Source of the DNA: Calditrichota bacterium
Lineage (GTDB): Bacteria; Zhuqueibacterota; Zhuqueibacteria; Zhuqueibacterales; Geothermadaptataceae
Reading direction: 5' to 3'
Assembly (NCBI GenBank): GCA_008501545.1
Contig: QQUM01000779.1
Location: 1-7,792, forward strand
DNA length: 7,792 nucleotides
Part shown: in pieces, positions 1 through 6,383 of the stretch
How the letters are laid out: every line of letters begins with the position of its first letter
Numbering within the stretch: the first letter of the stretch is position 1
Translations under genes and position numbers: made by a program
Notes under the pieces: model-generated
The model's database searches: none
What the model saw: only the letters and a program-made list of their open reading frames with translations
What the model was told of the DNA's origin: nothing

Positions 1-476
1 CCGCTATCGAATAAAGGAATGGATTCTGCTCTTGCAAATTCAGCCTGATTTTGTGCAGATTCCCAGTTAAATGTCCACCACAGCGGTCCGGGAATGACAT
101 ATTTTTTTTCATCCAGCAGGTCTTCCACTTCAGCTTTATCTTTTACACCTAATGCAGCTGCCGCCTGCGCTTTGCCAAGACGGGTCACTGCATCCATTGT
201 GTAAAACATTTCATCGGCCTCGGTTCGCGCATCGACGATTGTGGGAATGAACGCCCAGCCCATTTTCTCCGCAGCTGCGCGAGCGAGCTGGGTTTTGCCA
301 GTGCCGGGTTCGCCACGCACCAGCAAGGGGCGCCTGGCAGCAACCGCGGCATTCACGGCGGCAATGGAATCATCATCAAACAAATGTACTTGCTCGATGC
401 CGTCTTCCAGCTTGACCATGTGCACGATACGTTTTTCATCTTTTTTAAAATTCAGGTGTTTCCAGTTCCAGTCCAT
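1..476 (-). CDS. MoxR-type AAA+ ATPase of a trypsin-linked conflict system, C-terminus beyond window
   Basis: The first 158 residues are visible and the rest lies beyond position 1. A textbook Walker A, GEPGTGKT, sits at residues 55-62, followed by a helix (QLARAAAEKMGW) and a VDARTEADEMFYTMDAVTRLGKAQ segment (about residues 81-104, key residues D82, R84, E86 and the DAVTRL run), which is typical of the MoxR subgroup found beside trypsin and VMAP genes. Walker B, sensors and arginine finger are out of view. MoxR ATPases form hexameric rings that remodel or gate partner proteins using ATP. The ATG at 476 is preceded by AAGGAAGGA with 8 bases of spacing, and it lies only 4 bases after the protease stop codon, so the two genes are co-transcribed and probably translationally coupled. 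The gene is GC-rich (I count 81 of 120 bases G or C in 241-360), unlike the AT-rich end of the protease gene. The family call is firm; membership of the conflict system is inferred from neighbours. Confidence 0.87.
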   Translation of the reverse strand, partial: MDWNWKHLNFKKDEKRIVHMVKLEDGIEQVHLFDDDSIAAVNAAVAARRPLLVRGEPGTGKTQLARAAAEKMGWAFIPTIVDARTEADEMFYTMDAVTRLGKAQAAAALGVKDKAEVEDLLDEKKYVIPGPLWWTFNWESAQNQAEFARAESIPLFDS

Positions 477-480
477 ATTT

Positions 481-1929
481 TCAATCCTTCCTTGGGAAGT
501 AAGCATCGCGTAATGCTAAGGTAATTTCTCTTTCTTCAACTAATAATTTCGCTGAATCTGAAAGCTCGATCAAAGTAAGTTTTGGCAACTCATTTTTTAT
601 TCTGCTGATTACAGTTTCATTGACGCCTAAATCTTTGTTAACTATAAAGTAATATCGAAGAGCATTCTCTTTTTTGTCTTTAAACAGTCTCTCAAGTCCC
701 AGATTAATCAATTCTATAATTGTATCCTTTTTTTCCCTTTTTAAATCATCGGGATCAACGATTTGGGGATCATGAGACAATAGATCGATCAATTCATCCA
801 ATCCACAATCACCAGTAATATCAAATCCTTTTTCCCTGAAATGATGAGCAATATTCTTCCTGCCCACAGGCGATCTCCCGTCATTTGTCCATTTGAAATC
901 AACTTTTCGCCTATCAATAGCGGCCATTATTATTTCCGCAATTGTCGGCGTTCTTATCGGAATGTAGGCATAGTTCGGAATATTTTTTCCATCAAGAACA
1001 CTTCTAACGGACAGAATGAATGCCTTATCATACAGCATCGGTAACATTTTTTCTAGCAGGTTTAAAAGAATACGGCGGGGTTCCGATAATTTGAGATCAA
1101 GATTCTTTAATGCATTGTTCATTATGTTTACAAAAGACAAAATATCTTTGTGCAATAAAATATCGATGATACTTTCAGGTGTTTTCATTTTATCAGTCCC
1201 CATACATAAGGGCCATAAAATGTCTATTGCCTCTTTTGATTTCCCAATTTCTTCAATAAAATTCTGACGTAATACATTTAGAGAATCAAGTCGATCTACA
1301 CAGCCGATTAGATCCCGGAATTCGTCTATTTCCAGCAGTTCTTTTATTGGAATAGCATCAAGGCTATCACCACCAAAGTTTTCATTCAGCGATCGAACGA
1401 TGCCGATAAGTCGACCAGAGAATAACACTGGCGCGCCGGAAACACCTGCCCACAGCTCGGGTTTAACTGGTTTACTTAACACCGTCAGATTAAGTAAATC
1501 TGTTTTTGCACAACCCATGGGATTGTATTTCCCATTTAATCCCGCAGTATCGCGATGGCCTTTTAATTCCCCTTCGGTAATTTTCACGGCTGCGGCAAAA
1601 CCGGCGCCGTACCAATCTACAGGATTGATGGGCTGGAGGCCGGTATAGATGTAGGATTCGAGTTCTTTGATTGTCTCAAACTTAAGTAAAGCCGCGTCGA
1701 TTTTGTGTTTCTCTTTGCCGTGCCAAATCACAGTCGCTTCCCGCCAGTCTTTCTTCTCCTGAAAATCGCGAATAAAACGAATTTTTACTTTTTGCCCTAT
1801 TTCCTTTGGTACACCATGCCCGCTGGTCAAAAGTAATCGCCGACTGATGGGCACACCGGTGCTGATACTGCAGGTTTTTTTTCCCTGAATTGGTGAAGCG
1901 ACTTCCGCAAGCCAGTCTTTTTCTTTCAT
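481..1929 (-). CDS. Cytoplasmic trypsin-like serine protease with long helical C-terminal extension (predicted effector)
   Basis: A 482-residue protein. Residues 1 to about 200 form a chymotrypsin-fold peptidase domain: catalytic His38 in TSGHGV, Asp78 in KIDAALL, and Ser164 in GVSGAPV followed by GRLIGIV, so the triad looks intact. There is no signal peptide or membrane segment, so it should act in the cytoplasm. Residues from about 205 to the end are mostly predicted helix, rich in Leu, Ile, Lys and Glu, and match no domain I can name; an effector-associated or partner-docking region is plausible. The ATG at 1929 is chosen because GGGGAG lies 5 bases upstream; an in-frame ATG at 1956 would add nine residues but has no ribosome binding site. 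The gene sits between a Trypco2-like gene and a MoxR ATPase, the layout of predicted NTP-gated conflict systems in which the protease is the toxic effector. The 3' half is very AT-rich. Catalytic assignment is strong; the biological role is inferred from context. Confidence 0.87.
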   Translation of the reverse strand: MKEKDWLAEVASPIQGKKTCSISTGVPISRRLLLTSGHGVPKEIGQKVKIRFIRDFQEKKDWREATVIWHGKEKHKIDAALLKFETIKELESYIYTGLQPINPVDWYGAGFAAAVKITEGELKGHRDTAGLNGKYNPMGCAKTDLLNLTVLSKPVKPELWAGVSGAPVLFSGRLIGIVRSLNENFGGDSLDAIPIKELLEIDEFRDLIGCVDRLDSLNVLRQNFIEEIGKSKEAIDILWPLCMGTDKMKTPESIIDILLHKDILSFVNIMNNALKNLDLKLSEPRRILLNLLEKMLPMLYDKAFILSVRSVLDGKNIPNYAYIPIRTPTIAEIIMAAIDRRKVDFKWTNDGRSPVGRKNIAHHFREKGFDITGDCGLDELIDLLSHDPQIVDPDDLKREKKDTIIELINLGLERLFKDKKENALRYYFIVNKDLGVNETVISRIKNELPKLTLIELSDSAKLLVEEREITLALRDAYFPRKD

Positions 1930-2018
1930 TGGAGCTCCCCGAATTTGGATATTCATTAAACTGTACGATTTATTGCGCAGTCAAACCATTTATAGATGAA
2001 AATCAAAAATGTTATGCA

Positions 2019-2086
2019 GCTGTCATTCAGGAGGAAACCATTTTTTGTTGGGCATTTGGCCAAATAGTTTCCTCCTGAATGACAGC
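2019..2086. repeat. Near-perfect palindromic repeat between Trypco2-like and protease genes
   Basis: Perfect 20-base arms at 2019-2038 and 2067-2086 begin GCTGTCATTCAGGAGG on each strand, and pairing extends inward by about five more positions with one mismatch. The loop region also contains a 12-base palindrome, ATTTGGCCAAAT (2054-2065). GTCATTC/GAATGAC ends are common in dispersed palindromic or MITE-like repeats. It lies in the 194-base gap between the first two genes of the conflict operon and would form a long RNA hairpin in the transcript. No T-run follows the stem directly on the minus strand (the nearest is about 8 bases away), so a simple terminator is unlikely, although it could lower or stabilise expression of the downstream genes. 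Confidence 0.85.
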
Positions 2087-2123
2087 AGTGAGAATCGCTC
2101 AATAAAGGTATTGGAATGACTGT

Positions 2124-2423
2124 TTACTTCGGATTGTCTTCATCAGCCAACTGAACGACTTTTCCACTCTTTTTCGGATTCAATTTGAGCTTTACTGTCT
2201 GCACAACTTCTTCGGTTTCTTTGCCGGTTGTTTTACCATTGAACAAATAAAACTTGAAACCGAATTCTTCCCCTTCTTCTTTTTTAACACAGCATTTAAA
2301 CTCCACCTCAACATCCTTCAAGTCGAACTTGAGATCACTATCTTTACCTTTTTCAATAGCTTCCAGGATATCAGTGCGAAGTTGGGTTATGGCGGTCGCA
2401 ATATCAATTCTTGATATTTCCAT
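2124..2423 (-). CDS. Trypco2-like small protein (trypsin-co-occurring domain 2)
   Basis: A 99-residue acidic/basic mixed protein without signal peptide. An N-terminal amphipathic helix (residues 6-25, with the ITQLRTDILEAIEKG run) is followed by four likely beta strands at about 31-35, 38-48, 53-61 and 72-83, ending in VKLKLNPK. This helix-plus-sheet plan, the LRxxI...AI pattern, the LKFDLKDVEVEF strand pair and the final V-L-L-P strand match my recollection of the Trypco2 family, small proteins encoded beside or fused to trypsin-like proteases in predicted conflict systems. Its probable role is an adaptor or regulator of the protease encoded next, but no biochemical function is visible. The ATG at 2423 has GAGGAAG upstream with suitable spacing. 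It is the first gene of the Trypco2-protease-MoxR unit. The family call rests on pattern memory and gains support from the adjacent trypsin. Confidence 0.8.
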   Translation of the reverse strand: MEISRIDIATAITQLRTDILEAIEKGKDSDLKFDLKDVEVEFKCCVKKEEGEEFGFKFYLFNGKTTGKETEEVVQTVKLKLNPKKSGKVVQLADEDNPK

Positions 2424-2754
2424 TTGGACTTCCTCGGGTGATTTGAACCGTGAGTATCTTAGAGAAGAATAAAAAAAACCGAGTATGAAGGAAATTCTTT
2501 ATGAACAGTAATATACAGAAGAATGCAGATCAATTTCCAATATTTTTTAATTGATCTATGGGGGGAACCAAAATGGATACACGCTAAAGCATTCTAAACC
2601 AAGGTAAGCGTAGTAAAATGCTTTTTGTTATACGAAATAAACGACTGCCAGATATTGATCATAGGATAAAACTTTTGCAAATTGCTATAAAAATTAAAAG
2701 CCCTTCAAATGGTAATAATTTGAAGGGCTTACAATGATTCACATAGTCCAAAAA
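2424..2754. other. Intergenic region upstream of the conflict operon
   Basis: No coding sequence is supported in this 331-base AT-rich gap. It contains the terminator of the membrane-protein gene at its high-coordinate end and must contain the promoter of the Trypco2-protease-MoxR unit. A weak candidate on the minus strand is TTGGAA (2535-2540) and TATATT (2510-2515), with a 19-base spacer that is longer than ideal, so I do not list it separately. Near 2581-2628 the short complementary strings AAAGCATT and AATGCTTT could pair, but the structure is poor. Confidence 0.6.
2685..2730 (-). terminator. Rho-independent terminator after the four-helix membrane protein gene
   Basis: Perfect 13-bp stem: AAGCCCTTCAAAT at 2698-2710 and its complement at 2718-2730, with a 7-base loop. 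Read on the minus strand, the stem begins 24 bases after the stop codon of the membrane-protein gene and is followed by a T-rich tail, TTTAATTTTTATAG. This separates the upstream genes from the conflict operon, which therefore needs its own promoter. Confidence 0.85.
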
Positions 2755-3312
2755 TTACGGCCACAGCCAACCAAACGTTCCTGCAGTAACCAACGCATAA
2801 ATCAATCCATCAAACATCGATTTGCAAGTTGCGGCCCAATTGCGTTTATACCAAATGGAGTTTTGCAGCAATGCCATTGCATATCCCATAAAAGCTGTTG
2901 CGCCTGCAAAACGAAAAACCCCAAGATAATGTGCATCCGGTCCCAGAGCCCGACCGGCGACATAGGCTGCAAAAATGCTGACAATAATACTATACAAAAA
3001 CCAGAGCGCTAAACTGACGCCCATTTTCGGTTGCCCGTTTTCGAGGACAGTCAGCATCGCAACCGGGCCCTTATTCACTTTTTCCAGATAAGCATCTGAT
3101 TTCATAGCCTCCATCGATCCGGCATAGGGGACGGCATAATCACCTGGTGGAATTGAAAATTTTTGCAACGCACCCATCACGCCATCTTCATCAGGCAATC
3201 CCATGAAATCATTATTGTGGTATTTTAACACCATGTGAATGATAGAACTGACAACAAAAATAAACACCGCGGATAACAAAATAGGCAGCCACAAAGACAT
3301 TACTGATACCAT
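2755..3312 (-). CDS. Conserved four-helix membrane protein of unknown function
   Basis: A 185-residue protein with four probable membrane segments at about residues 7-30, 100-121, 132-150 and 167-184. Between the first two lies a roughly 70-residue soluble loop beginning [17 protein letters not shown], with [13 protein letters not shown] in the middle. The C-terminus is strongly patterned (IWYKRNW, then [20 protein letters not shown]). I recall similar unnamed proteins in other environmental bacteria but know no function. The start is the ATG at 3312, because a perfect AAGGAGG at 3318-3324 sits 5 bases upstream; an upstream in-frame TTG at 3327 would place that ribosome binding site inside the gene. 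It is a single-gene unit closed by the terminator at 2685-2730, and a 15-bp inverted repeat lies 10 bases upstream of its ribosome binding site. The HxxxKYH motif (residues 26-32) could bind a ligand, but this is speculation. Confidence 0.85.
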   Translation of the reverse strand: MVSVMSLWLPILLSAVFIFVVSSIIHMVLKYHNNDFMGLPDEDGVMGALQKFSIPPGDYAVPYAGSMEAMKSDAYLEKVNKGPVAMLTVLENGQPKMGVSLALWFLYSIIVSIFAAYVAGRALGPDAHYLGVFRFAGATAFMGYAMALLQNSIWYKRNWAATCKSMFDGLIYALVTAGTFGWLWP

Positions 3313-3334
3313 ACAATCCTCCTTCAATTTTTAA

Positions 3335-3414
3335 AGGTGCGACGCACTTCATTCCGAAGTTTCCAGGCATCATCAAAGATTTGCAGGCCTATCGGAAATA
3401 AGTGCGTCGCACCT
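3335..3414. repeat. Inverted repeat with 15-bp perfect arms upstream of the membrane protein gene
   Basis: AGGTGCGACGCACTT at 3335-3349 pairs perfectly with 3400-3414, and after two mismatches pairing resumes for about six bases (TTCCGA). Each arm also contains its own small palindrome, GTGCGACGCAC. The 80-base element has the look of a dispersed REP-type repeat. It ends 10 bases before the Shine-Dalgarno of the gene starting at 3312, so if transcription starts beyond it the mRNA leader would carry a stable hairpin beside the ribosome binding site. The only other part of the gap, 3415-3536, is AT-rich and is the likeliest place for the promoter. Confidence 0.85.
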
Positions 3415-3536
3415 GGCTAAAAAATTATTTCAGTACAACTGTAACTCAATTAACAAAATTAAAATATTTTATTCAAATTATTTATTACATCAACAGAAAT
3501 ACAGAAAGGAATTGAAGGTTTTTCGATGAGGGCAGG

Positions 3537-5126
3537 TCAATTATTAACAGAAAGTTGACTCAGTTTTAGCATACGTGAATCTATGAATTCGTTGTCAATG
3601 TTCACAATGCTGAATTTGACGTGCGGATCGGCAGCGACGGTATCAAACTCCAAAAGTCCAAATGAGCATTTGGCATTGTATCCCATGATGAATTCAGATC
3701 CTTTGGCATTTTGAACGAGATCGTGGGTGTGTACATTTGTCAGCTTTGAACTCATGAACTCGTAAAGATCATATCCATTTTTGCGTTGGATTCGCCGCAT
3801 GTCCGAACGATGCCGGTCTGCAGACATCAGCAGGACGCCAATGATTTTATTTTTTTCGAAGTAGGAAAAAATTTCTTCACGCTCATTGCTAAATCCATCC
3901 CAGGTGTCTTTGCTGCCGGGTTTTACACCGGGACTCCACGGAACTGAGGAAACAAGTACTTTGAACTTCCCTTTCGAGGAACGCAATCGCTTGAAAAGCC
4001 ATTTTTTCTGCACAGCGCCCAGCATCGAACCAGCGTCGAGGTCACGATAGTAACGGCAATCCAGCATAATAAAATGCACATCACCGATGGTGAAATCGTA
4101 CCAGCAACCCGGCTGTGTTTTGCCGCCGCCGTATGCAGGATTATTCCAATTTTCCCTGAACACCTGCCAAACAGGTCGTTTCCACGCCGGGCGTTCGATT
4201 TCCGATCCTGGCACACAGTCATTTGTACCAAAATCATGGTCGTCATAAATTGAAAAAACCGGCAGGGAAGCCGTTAAGTTGCGCCAGTCGGGCTGGCTCT
4301 GTCGACGGTAGTAGCAGTAACGCTGTGTGGCCACATGCTCCGGATCATCGATATACACATTGTCACCCAGCAACAAAAGTGCGTGTAAGTCATGGGATTG
4401 CAATATCGTCCACATGCGTTCGTTTTGTGGCGTGTACCCTGCTCCACCACCAAACGCAATACTGAATCGTGTCGCTGTATTCTGTTTGGGGAAGGTACGA
4501 AACCTATTTTCAGAGGAAACAAATCGACCATCCACATACACTCTATACGCATACTGCATATCCGGCAGCAATTCCGGCAGGAAAACTTTTGCAGTATAGT
4601 CCGCTGCCGCAGCTGTTCGTGCTGTTTGAATAATTATGTTATTATTGCCTGCGGTTGCTGAAAGTTGTCTGGCTTCAATGGTGACTTTCGCTTCCTGTGC
4701 TGTTCGCACCCAGAAACTGGCGCTCGAATCGGTGACTGCCCCCAGCAAAGGCCCGTGGATCAGTGTTTTTTCGAGCTGTTTAATCCAGCGCCGGAATGCG
4801 TGGCTGGCATACAAAGCTTGCAACAAAGTCTTTGGGCCCGCCTGCAATCGTTCTACGGGTAAACCGGCAGCAACGGCTTGCTTGGCGTGTTTCAGAGCAG
4901 TTAAAGTGTCCCCTTGCATGCTCGCCGCTAAAGTGAGTACAAAGAAACGTTCAGCATCATCGATCGGACTGTTCATTTTTCGCGGTGGCTGTGCAAGCAA
5001 ATCGATTGCGGGTTCAAACCGGTTTGTTACAAGCAGACGAACTGCGTTACGACCAGGATCGTGCTGGGCAAAGATGGGGCCCGCAATGAAAAGGATAATG
5101 AAGAAGGTGTAGTGTTTTATATTCAT
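3537..5126 (-). CDS. Exported PhoD-like metallophosphatase with helical N-terminal extension
   Basis: A 529-residue protein. Residues 1-20 are a signal peptide (MNIKHYTFFIILFIAGPIFA), so it acts outside the cytoplasmic membrane. About 25-120 are helical and TPR-like (LTALKHAKQAVAAG); about 124-213 form the Fn3-like domain typical of PhoD N-termini (HGPLLGAVTDSSASFWVRT); and about 221-500 form the calcineurin-like phosphatase domain with GDNVY (254-258), YDDHDFGTND (294-303) and SADRH (435-439). PhoD enzymes are phosphomono/diesterases. The motif that usually carries an active-site cysteine (GSC) reads GGGAGY here (226-231), so the metal centre may differ from Bacillus PhoD and the substrate is uncertain. 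The ATG at 5126 is preferred over a TTG at 5147 because it begins directly with the signal peptide; neither has a clear ribosome binding site. It follows the dioxygenase gene after 45 bases, probably in one transcript. Confidence 0.88.
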   Translation of the reverse strand: MNIKHYTFFIILFIAGPIFAQHDPGRNAVRLLVTNRFEPAIDLLAQPPRKMNSPIDDAERFFVLTLAASMQGDTLTALKHAKQAVAAGLPVERLQAGPKTLLQALYASHAFRRWIKQLEKTLIHGPLLGAVTDSSASFWVRTAQEAKVTIEARQLSATAGNNNIIIQTARTAAAADYTAKVFLPELLPDMQYAYRVYVDGRFVSSENRFRTFPKQNTATRFSIAFGGGAGYTPQNERMWTILQSHDLHALLLLGDNVYIDDPEHVATQRYCYYRRQSQPDWRNLTASLPVFSIYDDHDFGTNDCVPGSEIERPAWKRPVWQVFRENWNNPAYGGGKTQPGCWYDFTIGDVHFIMLDCRYYRDLDAGSMLGAVQKKWLFKRLRSSKGKFKVLVSSVPWSPGVKPGSKDTWDGFSNEREEIFSYFEKNKIIGVLLMSADRHRSDMRRIQRKNGYDLYEFMSSKLTNVHTHDLVQNAKGSEFIMGYNAKCSFGLLEFDTVAADPHVKFSIVNIDNEFIDSRMLKLSQLSVNN

Positions 5127-5171
5127 AATTAGTAAGTCGCTGATCAAATATAATTTAAAAATAGTCTCATA

Positions 5172-5975
5172 TCACCACAAAAAAGCACAGGCATTTTTGC
5201 CCAAAATTGCGCGATCAAAAACAAGCTCGGCCGGCGTATTTGCCAGAGCAGCGCATAGATGCAGCGGTATCAAGTGTTCTTCTCGCGGGTGGCAATACCT
5301 GGCAAACGGAGCTTCCGTCCAATGGATTAATCGTGAATTTCGTTCTGCTGGCGATAAAGTGGTATTTGTGCAAGTCTCCGTAAGCCACACCTGAAATGCG
5401 TCGTTTTTTGTATCCGATCCATCTGATGATGGGCTGAAAAAGGCTCGCATGTTGTGGAAAGAAAAGCCGGAACCAAGAACCAGCACATTTTCTTGCCGCA
5501 ATGATGACAATGCCTGACCGATTTGCATGTGCAATTCAGGATCGAGTCCTTTAACCAGTGATAATTGCACACAAGGAATTATCGCTCCCGGGTACATTAT
5601 CTTTAGTGGGACAAACATACCGTGATCAAAACCACGCTGATCATCCATGCGGGCATCAATCCTGTGTTTTTGCAGCAAGTTGAAAATTTTTTCAGCCAGA
5701 AGTGGGTCACCTGGCGCGGGATAAGTGATTTCGTAGGATTCGCTGGGAAAGCCCGAGTAATCATAGACCAATTGTGGATGTGCAGCACTGGTGACTGTCG
5801 CATTTTCTTCTTCCCAGTGGGCACTGATTATCAGGATGGCTTTGGGCTGCCCGAGTCGCGGCGTTATGTTCTGCAGAAAATCCACCATATTTTTATGCCA
5901 CGGATCACCCAGCAACGGTAGTGGCCCACCACCGTGTGGGATGCACAGTACAGGACTTAATTCAGATTTGGTCAT
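5172..5975 (-). CDS. DODA/LigB-type extradiol ring-opening dioxygenase (YgiD-like)
   Basis: A 267-residue cytoplasmic enzyme, close to the usual length of the class III extradiol dioxygenase family that includes E. coli YgiD and plant 4,5-DOPA dioxygenase. The candidate metal and catalytic histidines are all present: His14 in IPHGGGP, His53 in SAHWE, His118 in DHGMFVPL, His174 in FHNM, and His229/His234 in HPREEH. The GFPSESYEITYPAPGDP stretch (residues 75-91) is also characteristic. Such enzymes open catechol-type rings with O2 and a single bound metal ion; the true substrate cannot be read from the sequence, and many bacterial members remain unassigned. The ATG at 5975 is accepted although the upstream sequence offers only a weak GATGAG as ribosome binding site. 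It heads a probable two-gene transcript with the PhoD-like phosphatase. Family assignment is firm; substrate is open. Confidence 0.9.
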   Translation of the reverse strand: MTKSELSPVLCIPHGGGPLPLLGDPWHKNMVDFLQNITPRLGQPKAILIISAHWEEENATVTSAAHPQLVYDYSGFPSESYEITYPAPGDPLLAEKIFNLLQKHRIDARMDDQRGFDHGMFVPLKIMYPGAIIPCVQLSLVKGLDPELHMQIGQALSSLRQENVLVLGSGFSFHNMRAFFSPSSDGSDTKNDAFQVWLTETCTNTTLSPAERNSRLIHWTEAPFARYCHPREEHLIPLHLCAALANTPAELVFDRAILGKNACAFLW

Positions 5976-6009
5976 AGGTTATTAACACTCATCTAATCAG
6001 TATTACTCT

Positions 6010-6034
6010 CGTACTCGTACTCTTGCCCGTACTC
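6010..6034. repeat. Short tandem CGTACT repeat
   Basis: CGTACTC occurs at 6010-6016, 6016-6022 and 6028-6034, giving a 6-base period interrupted by TTGCC. It lies about 35 bases upstream of the dioxygenase start codon, so it may fall within the promoter or leader. Its copy number could vary between strains, but three units are few. Confidence 0.6.
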
Positions 6035-6108
6035 TTAATCAGCATTTAAAATCCGGGATCGATGAGGAGAATCTGTTCTAATATATCAAACTTCCGACGA
6101 TTGACTAT

Positions 6109-6225
6109 TGCCATGCTGAGCTGACTTTTTTCCAGGTTTGCCGCTGAATTGCAGAGGGACATTATTTTCTGTTCGCTTACAGGAAAGCTCAGCACGGCAT
6201 TCCGCTCGGCTTAAATCGAGCGGAA
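6109..6225. repeat. Inverted repeat plus adjacent hairpin
   Basis: TGCCATGCTGAGCT at 6109-6122 pairs with 6186-6199 with one mismatch out of 14. Directly after the right arm is a second, tight hairpin: TTCCGCTCG at 6200-6208 pairs perfectly with CGAGCGGAA at 6217-6225 around an 8-base loop. No T-run follows on either strand in the right place, so neither is a typical terminator. Confidence 0.7.
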
Positions 6226-6258
6226 ATAGAGTTTATCCGGAAATGCTCTTTTTTCGCC

Positions 6259-6325
6259 ATTTTGCTTACGCCGAACTCCATTTCGGAATGCTTTTATCCG
6301 AATCAAAGTTTGGCGTAAGCAAAAT
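6259..6325. repeat. Inverted repeat with nested hairpin
   Basis: ATTTTGCTTACGCC at 6259-6272 pairs perfectly with 6312-6325. Further inward, after imperfect pairing, TTCGGA and TCCGAA form a 6-bp inner stem, so the whole 67 bases can fold into one long hairpin. Its right end overlaps the start of the repeat copy at 6323-6383. Confidence 0.75.
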
Positions 6326-6383
6326 CCACAATTGATTGAGGTTGACAAAAATGGATTCCGTCTAAAAACATGACGGAATGACG
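6323..6383 (+). repeat. Dispersed repeat, copy 1 (direct copy of 7251-7312)
   Basis: This 61-base stretch aligns with 7251-7312 in the same orientation: both begin AATCCA, share TTGAGG then ATGGATTCC, and end CATGACGGAATGACG, with scattered differences between. The second copy is the right half of a long palindrome, whereas here the left half of the palindrome has diverged, leaving only hints such as GGAATGCTTTTAT. The two copies lie on opposite sides of the PEBP gene. Confidence 0.78.

Noticed and set aside
1930..1956. Upstream ATG for the protease at 1956
   Set aside because: It has no ribosome binding site, whereas the ATG at 1929 has GGGGAG at 5 bases; the longer start remains possible but less likely.
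2019..2086. Palindrome as a rho-independent terminator of the Trypco2-like gene
   Set aside because: The loop is long and no T-run follows the stem immediately on the minus strand.
2510..2540. Promoter candidate TTGGAA / TATATT on the minus strand ahead of the conflict operon
   Set aside because: The 19-base spacer and weak -35 make it little better than chance in AT-rich DNA, and the organism's sigma-factor consensus is unknown.
2570..2600. Possible decayed third copy of the repeat (ATGGATACACGCTAAAGCATT)
   Set aside because: Similarity to 6351-6372 and 7280-7300 is short and gapped; it could be chance.
4636..5112. 158-codon plus-strand open frame opposite the phosphatase gene
   Set aside because: It is antisense to the signal peptide and N-terminal region of a gene with clear family motifs, and its translation is Cys/Ser/Ala-rich with no domain pattern.
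6138..6335. 65-codon plus-strand open frame
   Set aside because: It overlaps the same palindromes on the other strand and resembles no protein; there is no ribosome binding site.
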